This document shows, in pieces, positions 15,101 to 27,100 of a DNA stretch of 64,000 bases. The notes beneath the pieces are model-generated. The model did no database searches. It was not told the origin of the DNA and worked only from the letters and a program-made list of their open reading frames with translations. The position numbers and the translations under genes were made by a program. The DNA lies in assembly GCF_016097555.1 (NCBI RefSeq), contig NC_054704.1, positions 2,934,891 to 2,998,890 of the forward strand. The letters are read 5' to 3'. Source of the stretch: Gigantopelta aegis. Its lineage: Eukaryota > Mollusca > Gastropoda > Neomphalida > Peltospiridae. Numbering within the stretch: position 1 is the stretch's first letter; each line of letters begins with the position of its first letter.

Positions 15101-18100
15101 AACCAGTAGCACCAGTACATTGCCGAGGGCAGCTGAACTGTTGAACAGTAACACTTAATAAATAATTACTCCAGGCACTCGGGGCAATGAACCAGTAGCA
15201 CCAGTACATTGCCGAGGGCAGCTGAACTGTTGAACAGTAACACTTAATAAATAATTACTCCAGGCACTCGGGGCAATGAACCAGTAGCACCAGTACATTG
15301 CTGAGGGCAGCTGAACTGTTGAACAGTAACACTTAATAAATAATTACTCCAGGCACTCGGGGCAATGAATCAGTAGCACCAGTACATTGCCGAGGGCAGC
15401 TGAACTGTTGAACAGTAACACTTAATAAATAATTACTCCAGGGCACTCGGGGCAATGAACCAGTAGCACCAGTACATTGCCGAGGGCAGCTGAACTGTTG
15501 AACAGTAACACTTAATAAATAATTACTCCAGGCACTCGGGGCAATGAACCAGTAGCACCAGTACATTGCCGAGGGCAGCTGAACTGTTGAACAGTAACAC
15601 TTAATAAATAATTACTCCAGGCACTCGGGCAATGAACCAGTAGCACCAGTACATTGCCGAGGGCAGCTGAACTGTTGAACAGTAACACTTAATAAATAAT
15701 TACTCCAGGCACTCGGGGCAATGAACCAGTAGCACCAGTACATTGCCGAGGGCAGCTGAACTGTTGAACAATAACTCCTTCTTTGGTACTAATTAATACA
15801 ATTAAATTTCATTTTAAAAATTCATACATGATTTACCATTTACAGGTCTGGAAATATACTTTAGGCACTCGTGTCATAAACATCGTCTGTGATAGACACT
15901 CATAGTAGGCCCTATCCTCTATTTAGGGATTGAAATTAGGGACTCCACTTTAACCTTTAGACTACTAGGTTAATTTTTGACAAAAACCACAAGTGGGTAC
16001 AAGTTGATAATTTTTACTTTGATATATTCACTTAAATGTTTTAAAGTTCATATTTTAATCGGTAAGTATTATTTTTGTGGTTTTTTCAAATTTTTATGAT
16101 ATTTTAGATCAGTTAATGTTGATTAAAGTTAGGCAAAAAACTGATATTTGTTCGTTAGTAGTTAAGAATTAAATGTCTGTTAAATTCATTACAATTTAAT
16201 GTCATCTCATTGGTCCAAGCATAGCAATGCAAATTTGTTCATTTAAGAATTGACCGCAATAATTTTTTGGTTCATGCAAGTATGAACCGAAAAAATGATG
16301 TGCACATTGTATGACTCCGCGTAGAGGGTTATACAAAAGTATACACATTGTTTTTTCGGTTCATACTTGCATGAACCAAAATATTATATCGGTCAAATCT
16401 TATAATTAAATTTATATGCATACTTTAACAAAACATAACTTAATTTATTTTGTTTAGCTTTAAATATGCCTGTAGTATTGTTTGTGTAAACTCATTGATA
16501 CTTATGTTGCGTAAGAATGCAACACTTTATTCAGTATTATTTGAATCAGGTGATTTTTTTGTCATTTGGAAAATGACGTCATTTTGATAAGCATTTCCTC
16601 TAGCTGTTGTGCATTTTTACGTATCATTTAATTATATTGGAAGGAATTGTCCTATTTGTGTTTAGTTTATATTTTATGAAAGTGAATGAAAGGAACGTGT
16701 CTCACAATTATGCTGTCAGTGGAACCGTTTAATTTTTGCCAACATCTGTAGAACGTCGCTTACAAGTAAGTTACAGGTGTGAAGTTTCCTACATAAATTC
16801 TTTGGCCACTGACTGAGTCTCATGTCATGATTAGCGAAGAGAGGTTGGGTTGTTTGTTTTTTGGGGGGTTTTGGGGTTGTTGTTTTTTTAAATCAATGCG
16901 TATAGATCTACATTTCTACTCTGCTATAGCATTTTCCATTAATTTATCGTATACATTTTTTTATTGCTTTTGTAGCTTTCACGTGTGTTTTCTTCAAAAT
17001 ATCTAAAATATGGTTACCTGAATAATCTGGCTTGTTGGACAAAAGTAGTGCGAGTTGGTGGGGGGAGGGGGCGTAGTAGGCGTGACTTAATTTGTTCGAT
17101 TCATCGCGATATGAAAAAAAAAAAGTAAGCACCTCTGGACCAGTCAGATTGCCGTAAAGTGTATAGACGCAAAGAAAATTTAATTATTTCTCAATGAATG
17201 TAAAAATAATGTTGACAGGGAACGTCATATCTGATGACATTACTTTATATTGCTAGTTGGTCTTACTTTGAAAGAAGCATTGTAAAATGATTTCCTAAAG
17301 GAAACACAAATTTTAATTTTTAAAGGTTTGAAGCTATGTTTTATGATGATGTTATTCATCTCTGTTCAGATTGTGTTTGTGAGATGTGCACAGAGAGTGA
17401 GTGAGCAGACCATCGGGGTGTCGGCTTTCGTGAGAAAGAAACACACGGTGAGTTCAGATATCGAATTCATATGAAACTTTGCACTCAATGAATATTTACA
17501 AAATAACACATGACAGAAGCATGTGGTAATTGACAGCAGGTCAAATATTATGAATCTGCAGCTGAATCTGTTAATTTTATTTTATTATGGTTTAAACAAT
17601 GTTTATTTCTTTTATGTTTATTGGGATTGGTTAAAAGGCATAGCTTATATTAAGACATTTCTGTGCATTTTACAAGTGCTATAATTTATAATTATTCAAT
17701 AATACAAAGAAGATGTGGTCTGTGGTGTCTCGTTATGTGAATACTGCATACACATATTTTTCTTACATGTCTCTATGGAGCCATCAGTTGTCAAAAACAA
17801 CTGAAGAGTTGCCACGATAAGAACAATCAGACATATTGTACAGTTTTAGATATTGATTTTAAAGGTTGATGCTTCCTCAGTGTGTCCACATTCACTGCTC
17901 ATAAACAACACTGCATTGTTTACTGCTGTACGGTGTTATTGATGTTATCATGTAATGGTTTGTTGATTTTATTGATTTTTTAAATAATATACTGTTAAAA
18001 ATAATTATAGAATGAAATGAGATATAAAACTCAAAATAAATGCACAATGTGCATTAATGTTCCTATTCAAAGAGCATGAAAAAACGCACTGATTGTTGTG

Positions 18101-21100
18101 ACGTTGCACATATCAAGGGTGTGATTTGTGATTAAACACTTAATTTGTGTGTACGTTGTGTGCACACTGTGGCAATATTCTTTCTTTGTTATTGGAACCT
18201 TGCTGTGACATTCTTTACAACATTGTGTAACTTTTCAACAATGCGACGTCTCCATCGTCAGGAAAGTCTCAGGGTTCTAGGCATGCTCCAAGTTGGCACC
18301 ACCCAGCAAATTGTGGCCCATAGACTTAATGTGTCACAATCAGTCATTAGCTGATATCAACAAACGAGAAATGTGGATGATCGTCCCCATTCAGGATGGC
18401 CAAGGGCCACAACTTCGGTTGAGGACCGCTTAATTAAGACTTACTCGTTGAGGAATCGAAGTCAATCAGCCAATTAAATCGCAAGAGAACTCTGTGTTAC
18501 AACTGGCGTTACAGTGTCTGGTCAGACTATTCGTAACAGACTGCATAGAAGTAACATCCACGCATGTCGATCCTATGTTACCCAACATTTGACTGCGAGA
18601 CACATTGCTGCCAGATGTCAATGGTGTACACATTGTAGACATTTAGCTAACAGATGTTAGGCTCGGGTAATGTTTTCAGACGAGTCCAGATTCACACTAG
18701 ACTTCCATGATCGACGACAGCTTGTCTGGTGATGTCCCAATGAACACTACGCCAACGTCTTCATGACCGATTTGGAGGAGGGTCCACTATGGTGTGGGGT
18801 GGTATCACCATGACTGGCAGAACCCAGCTGCATATTGTTCATGGGCAGTATAGCTGTGACAACATCCTTGCACAGATTGTTGTGCCCTTCGCACGTCGGG
18901 TTGGATGCCATTTTGTTTTTCTGGACGACAATGCCCGTGCTCACCAGAGTCTACTGGTCACTGCGTATCTGCATCAACAGAACATCACCACACTACCTTG
19001 GCCAGCCTAAAGCCCAGACCTTTCACCTATTGGGACATCATCAGATAATGTCTCCGAGAACGTCAACATCAGCCAACCGACTTGGCTGATTTAAGCGCCG
19101 CTCTCCAAGAGCTATGGGACAGGAACCCCCAAAATGTTATTGGACATTTGGCAAACAGTGGGAGTTTTACCCGTTACTAGTGCAGATATTGAAAACATCA
19201 AATTGACAAGTACCACCTTTGTGGCCTATCTGTGGCTCCTCCATACTAACATCACTACCCTGGCTATAATCTTTAATGCCAATCCCTTGTTACATGAGTC
19301 TTTTACCATTAATTCATATTGCAATAAAAATTAATACATCTCTGTTATATTGTGTTATATCCCCTACTTATTTTGAACATTATATTATGCTTGGGGGTTT
19401 TTCATTAGTTTTTGTGAATATTGATAATTATTTCTTTGAAGTGAATGTTTTTCCAGAATGAAGGCTAGCAGAATGAATTACTTATACAGTCATCTCTCAT
19501 CATTACATTATCCATTACAGTGGAATATTTGGGTACCGGCACACTTTTACTGGGAACCAACGTGTTTCAGTGTTAATCTGATCATTATAACGGAATATTC
19601 GAGTTCCGGCACCAGCAGTGATTTGCAGTGACAAAACGTGTCTATTTCATGTATTGTTTGATCTTTACAACAGTGCACAGAATCACTGAACACATCTTGG
19701 GCATATTATGTCATCATAATTAGTAAGATTGTTTCGACAATCATCCGTAAGTTTATCACCTTTCATCAACATTTTGATGTGCAGCCGATGACTGGCTTAT
19801 GGTTGATTGCACAGAGCTGCGATCACAAGTGGCATTATTCAAACGTGCATTGATTTTGGGTAGGAATGCAATAAAAACATCTTTGCTTGAGTTGAGTTAT
19901 TCATGTCACTGCTTATTAATAAATACCGGGTAGTATTTGTTGTAGTCAATATTTTTCATTGACTTACGAATTATGTGTAAATCATGTTGCAGCCTCCAAC
20001 TAAACGATGCTGGAAGCAAATGTCAATTGGTGAAAAAAGAGACATAACAAATTTTAAAGAAAGTCACCCAAAACACACATAAGATGAAATTGCAAGCCAC
20101 TTTAGCAAAGAATTTGAGAAACTCGTCGGTAGGTCGAAAAAGCAAAATGGGTCAATGTGCCTAAAGATTGTAATAAGCTGATTCGTCAACGCTCCGGTAA
20201 ACTTGACAACTTAGAACAGGTCCTGTTTATGTGGTTTTCTGACGTTCGGTCACAAAATGCCTATGTTACTGATCTAATGCTAATTGAGAAGGCAAAACAT
20301 TTTGATGGAGAAATGGGGGTAGATAAAACTTCATTATTCCACCGAATGGCTACAGAAATTCAAGAAACAACACAACATTTCTAATATGTGGCCCATGGGG
20401 AAGCAGGCAGTGCTGATCTCGGTGCTGTAGTTGAGGGGCGACAGCAACTTCAGTAAGATCTTACAGATTACGACCCTGAGAACATTTAAAATTTGGATGA
20501 AACAGGTTTATTTTATAAACTTGGACCAAATTCAACTCTGGTGACTGGGCCCATGCATGTCAAAAAAGGCGAAAAGATCGAATCCCAGTGTTACTGTGTG
20601 CTAATGCTACTGGAACAGACAGGCTAACACCCCTTGTCATTGGAAAGTTGGCTCGTCCACGTTGTTTCAGAAAAACATTTGATCCCAGTTGTCACATACT
20701 AAAGATAATGGAAAAGATAAACTCAACAAAAAAATTTAAAATTATATATTTAATACAATAAAATTTACATAAACACCCCACATTCACTCACCAATCATGC
20801 CATTCACCCCACTCATCCATCAAACCAACCCCACAGAGAAAATTATATTTATATATTATAAACAAACACATTTGAATGTTCACAGTTCGTTCTAGAACGG
20901 TTTCCAAAATCAAAATTCAGCCAAAGTGTGAGATAATTTACAAAGGATTTTAAATAAACTTCTTTATCACGGAATCCATGCCATCTCGGATATATATACA
21001 TGTACAAAATTATTTGTATACAAAACATAACTATACACTTGTTTATACATTTTATAACATTTTAACAAAGTAATTCTAGCACTGCTGCACAAATCCCAAT

Positions 21101-24100
21101 ATGTGAAGTCATTTGCAACAATCCAAATAATAAAAATAAAAACTTACGTCTTAACACTGTGAGAAATACGAGAGCACCTTCCTCGTTGACGAAAAATAAT
21201 AGCTCTCCCAAATACACAATAATTCTTTCTATTTATACCATAACCACACCATTATCCCATGCTTTACATTGTCCATCCCAAGTTACAAGGTCATCCTTAC
21301 ACACACTACACATGCAACATGCTTCATTCTTGCAACTTGCTATACCATACAACAAAAGTCACACACACGAATCAATTTCACTTAATTATTATCCCCATCA
21401 ACAAAAGTAACACATATACATAAAAAAATAACAACCGTAACATGTGACACCAGAGTTTACATCACATACACCAGCAACAAAAAAGCGTGGATGATCATGA
21501 TTATTTTTCAACATTGGTTGGTGAAATTAAACACACGGATAAAGAATGAATGCCGAAAAGTGATTTTGTTGGTGGATAACGCGACCAGTCATTCCAGTAC
21601 CGGTGTGGAACTGACAAATGTCAAAGTCAAGTTTTTGCCACCGAACACGACATCTCACATCCAGCCCATGGATGCAGGAATTATCCGAAATTTCAAAGGA
21701 TTCTGCAAAAACTTGCTGGTTAGTTACTTCCTGCATTGCATCGAGGAAAAAACAGTGCAGACCATATCCATCAGACATGCTCTGTCATTTGTTAAAGAAG
21801 CGTGGAAGTCCGTGAAACTATCAACCATTGTGAATTGTTGACGACATACCGGTATTCTCCCCCACAGCAGTGTCCCGGTGTTAACCATGACAACGACGAC
21901 AATGACTAAGACATACCACTGTAGGAACTACAAGTTCTGTTGAGGTGTATGCCAGGAAAACCAAATGGATGCTGCTGCCTACATTGTCGTGGACAGCGTC
22001 GTTGAAACCTGTGAATCGCTGAGTGATGACGCTATTGTTCAAATCGTGTCGGACGTTTCTAATGATATTCCAAGTGACGAGTGTAAAGATGCCACTGATG
22101 ACAATGATGCAGATGTGGTCAAGAAATGTGAGGCCAAACAAGGACTTTCTGTTGCAATAAAGTACTTTGAGCAGAACCCTTCAATTGGTTTTGAGCATCT
22201 TGACTCATTGTGGAATGCTGTATGTGCAGTTGAGCACTACAACGCTGGACATATTTAAACATCAATCATGACTTCAAAATGACTTCTGTGAATTCAGCTA
22301 TTAAATGTTCATTTTGTTATTTGAATTAAAAGCATATTAAATCTTTTCTTGATGTTCTTTCTTTATTAGTAAGTTACTAGTATTACATATTATAGTATTA
22401 CGTTTTCTAAATTTTTAAAGCTAGCTAAATATGTGAACGAATGAGCTAAGGAAGATAACTCTTCACGAAATCATTATACCGGCAATATAAGCACAGCACA
22501 AACATGGCCGTTATAACGAGAGTTGACTGTACAACAACATAACAATTTAACCAGTTTCACATATAGACAATTAAACAATTTTTTACATTTTTAATTAAAA
22601 AAATTAACTTAGTTTTTCGCGTGGATTCTTTAATTGTTGGATATGTATGGGTGTTTTTATAGACACGGTTGACCGAAAGCATATAAACCCAGAGGAAGTA
22701 TTTGTAAATTTACCTGTTATTCTGTTTTAGAGCCTGTATTACAAGAGAGCTGTGGGTTGTCTGCCCGATCCCAGCATGTCATGTAACCCCGACACAGCCA
22801 GTCAGGTTACAGCACAGCTTATTCGAGCCTGGTAAGTGTCAGTATTACAGACCCTAGCATGTCTTGTGACCCCAACACAGCCAGTCAGGTTACAGCACAG
22901 CTTATTCTAGCCTGGTAAGTGTCAGTATTACAGACCCTAGCATGTCTTGTGACCCCAACACAGCCAGTCAGGTTACAGCACAGCTTATTCTAGCCTGGTA
23001 AGTGTCAGTATTACAGACCCTAGCATGTCTTGTGACCCCAACACAGCCAGTCAGGTTACAGCACAGCTTATTCTAGCCTGGTAAGTGTCAGTATTACAGA
23101 CCCTAGCATGTCTTGTGACCCCAACACAGCCAGTAAGGTTACAGCAAACGGATAGCATGTTTCATATGCCAAAATTGATCTCAAAAACATTTTAAAAAAT
23201 AGTTAAGATAATTCAATAACTCATAATAATAATAATAATAATAATAATAACTCATAACTTTAAAAATTGTTTGCTCAAAATATAGGTCTTTATGTACTAT
23301 AACTTTTGAATGTAATGATTCAGGAATTGAATTGTTTTAAACAATATGGATCTCAGATGAGTGAATAAAGATGATCCATGCCTCCTAAGATCAGATGATT
23401 TTCAAACTATTACAATATTTAACACTGACTGATATTATATTAAAATAATCCAGTGTTTAAGATTGATATCAAGTTAAAATGAAGACTTGTTTTCAGTGGC
23501 GAGGAGCATGACCCTGAGAGAGCCCTCAAGCTGCTGCTGCAGTACAAACAGTGGCAGGCGTCCATCACTCTCGTCAAACAGCAGGACGAGAAGTCACAGC
23601 TCCGGGCCTGTCTCCTGTACATCACACTGTCTCACCTGGCTCAGGTACGTCACACTGTCTCACCTGGCTCAGGTACGTCACACTGTCTCACCTGGCTCAG
23701 GTACGTCACACTGTCTCACCTGGCTCAGGTACGTCACACTGTCTCACCTGTCTCAGGTATGTGTCTTCACACCAGCTGTACATAACACTGTCTCACCTGG
23801 CTCAGGTACATGTCTCCTGTACATCACACTGTCTCACCTGGCTCAGGTACGTGTCTCCTGTACATCACACTGGCTCAGGTACATGTCTCCTGTACATGAC
23901 ACTGTCTCACCTGGCTCAGGTACGTTTCTCCTGTACATCACACTGGCTCAGGTACGTGTCTCCTGTACATCACACTGTCTCACCTGGCTCAGGTACGTGT
24001 CTCCTGTACATCACACTGTTTCACCTGGCTCAGGTATGTGTCTCATGTACATCACACTGGTTCAGATACGTGTCTCCTGTACATCACACACTGGCTCACG

Positions 24101-27100
24101 TATGTCACACTGTCTCACCTGGCTCAGGTACGTGTCTCCTATACATCACACTGGCTCACCTGGCTCAGGTACGTGTCTCCTGTACATCACACTGTCTCAC
24201 CTGGCTCAGGTACATCACATTGTCTCACCTGGCTCAAGTACGTGTCTCCTATACATCACACTGTCTCACCTGGCTCAGGTACATGTCTCCTGTACATCAC
24301 ACTGTCTCACCTGGCTCACGTACATCACACTGTCTCACCTGGCTCAGGTACGTGTCTCCTATACATCACCCTGTCTCACCTGGCTCAGGTACATGTCTCC
24401 TGTACATCACACTGGCTCAGGTATGTGTCTCCTGTACATCACACTGTCTCTCATCTTGCTCATGTATGTGTCTCCTGTACATCACACTGGCACACAGATG
24501 TGAGAGTCAGAAACCACAGCTGTGATCTTGTCTCCTGTACATCACACTTTCTCACCTGTCTCAGGTACGTGTCTCCTGTACATCACACTGTCTCACCTGG
24601 CTCAGGTACTTGTCTCATGTACATCACACTGTCTCACCTGGCTGAGGTACGTCACACTGTCTCACCTAGCTCTGTACTTGTCTTCACACCACTCAACTCA
24701 ACTCACTTGAATAGCTTGTTACATTCCTCTGTATGATGGGGGAGATATGTTTATATGTATATATGTGTTTTTGAAGGTCATTATGAAATAATTAAATTTT
24801 CTTTGCATCTATACACTTTATGGCAATCTGATTGGTCCAGAGGTGCTTTTTTTTTTTTTTTCATATCTTGATGAACCAAAAAAAATTAAGCCACGCCTAC
24901 TACCCCCCCCCCCCCCCCCCCACCGACTCGCACTACTTTTGTGCAACAAGCCAGATTATTCAGGCAATCATATTTAGATATTTTGAAGAAAACACACGTG
25001 AAAGCTACAAAAGCAATACAAAAGATGTATTCGATAAATTAAGGGAAAATGCTATAGCAGAGTAGACATGTAGATCTATACGCATTAATTTAAACAACAA
25101 AAAAGCAAAAAAATCCTCTTCGCTAATCATGACATGAGACTCAGTCGGTGGCCAAAGAAATCATGTAGGAAACTTCACTCCTTTAACTTAGCCTACTTGT
25201 ATGCAATATTCTACAGCTGTTGGCAAAAATTAAATGGTTCCACCGACAGCATAAATGTTAGACAGTTCCTTTTATTCACTTTCATAAAATATAAACTAAA
25301 CACAAATAGGACAATTCCTTCCAGTATAACTAAATGATCCGTAAAAATGCACAGCAGCTAGACAAAATGACGTCATTTACAAAAAAATCACCGGATTCAA
25401 ATAATAGTGAATGAACATTTGCATTCTTACGTGACTTAAGTATCAATGAAGTTTACACAAACAATACTACAGGCATATTTAAAGCTAAACAAAATAAATT
25501 CAGTTATGTATTGTTAAAGTGCATATAAATTTAATTATAAGATTTGGCTGGAGTCATACAGTGTGCACATCGGTTTTTTCTGTTCTTGCTGCTCCATTTA
25601 AGCTATTGCATTTTGTCGCCCTCCTTTATTTTCTGCACCCCTCTTTATTTTTCAGCACCCCTCTTTATTTTTCTGCACCTCTCTTTATTTTTCTGCACCT
25701 GTCTCAGCTATTTCCAAATGCACACTTTTTTCCCACACAAAAAAACAAAAATTTGATTTCTCTGCACACTGGACATCAAAAGAAACAAGCTACATTGTAT
25801 GTACGAAAAAGCAACTGACGAAAAACTTCAGTAGCTTACGACAGTTACCGTATGGTAATTTTACAGTATTTTTAACAGACACTATTTCATCCAATACCTG
25901 TATCCATTTGTATGTTTGATACACACAATAAAATTTATATTTTATTTGAGCAATGAAAACATAATTTTTTTTATGAATTCGGCAATCTCCGACTGAAAAA
26001 ACACTCATTTGGCACCAATTTTGTCACGTAATCAGAACAGTTATTAGTCCAGTCGACACAGAATGTGCTGGGGGCCATAAACATTGGTTCAAGTTAAATC
26101 TTACGTAATATTAGTCCAGTCGACACAGAATGTGCTGGGGGCCATAAACATTGGTTCAAGTTAAATCTTTACGTAATATTAGTCCAGTCGACACAGAATG
26201 TGCTGGGGGCCATAAACATTGGTTCAAGTTAAATCTTACGTAATATTAGTCCAGTCGACACAGAATGTGCTGGGGGCCATAAACATTGGTTCAAGTTAAA
26301 TCTTACGTAATATTAGTCCAGTCGACACAGAATGTGCTGGGGGCCATAAACATTGGTTCAAGTTAAATCTTACGTAATATTAGTCCAGTCGACACAGAAT
26401 GTGCTGGGGGCCATAAACATTGGTTCAAGTTAAATCTTACGTAATATTAGTCCAGTCGACACAGAATGTGCTGGGGGCCATAAACATTGGTTCAAGTTCA
26501 ATCTTACTTAATATTAGTCCAGTCGACACAGAATGTGCTGGGGGCCATAAACATTGGTTCAAGTTAAATCTTACGTAATATTAGTCCAGTCGACACAGAA
26601 TGTGCTGGGGGCCATAAACATTGGTTCAAGTTAAATCTTACGTAATATTAGTCCAGTCGACACAGAATGTGACCACCTAAAACATTGGTTCAAGTTAAAT
26701 CTTACTTAATATTAGTCCAGTCGACACAGAATGTGACCACCTAAAACATTGGTTCAAGTTAAATCTTACGTAATATTAGTCCAGTCGACACAGAATGTGA
26801 CCACCTAAAACATTGGTTCAAGTTAAATCTTACCTAATATTAGTCCAGTCGACACCGAATGTGACCACCTAAAACATTGGTTCAAGTTAAATCTTACGTA
26901 ATATTAGTCCAATCAACACAGAATGTGTCCACATAAAACATTGGTTTGAATTTCTTTTCAGCACCAAATACTGGCTCAGTTTGCTGAGGATATTTTCTCA
27001 ATGGTTCCAACATGGCAGAGGTACAGATTTATAATGGGAAAAAAATAATATCCTTATTTCTACATCTGTTTCTACTTATTCCTAAAAGTCGATTTCACTG

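Larger units (their letters stand above)
19487..22529 (+). mobile_element. pogo/Tigger-like DNA transposon, interrupted
   Basis: The ends are inverted repeats (CAGTCATCTCTCATCATTAC on the left; the right end reads CAGTCAACTCTCGTTATAAC on the other strand), flanked by TA (19485-19486, 22530-22531). The 3.0-kb element holds transposase remnants and a 772-bp insert. It fills most of intron 15. Confidence 0.85.

Noticed and set aside
23487..24736. Forward ORFs of 232-338 codons rich in SHLAQV and TCLLYITLS
   Set aside because: They are frames through the exon 17 donor array. Only 23497-23644 is supported as coding.
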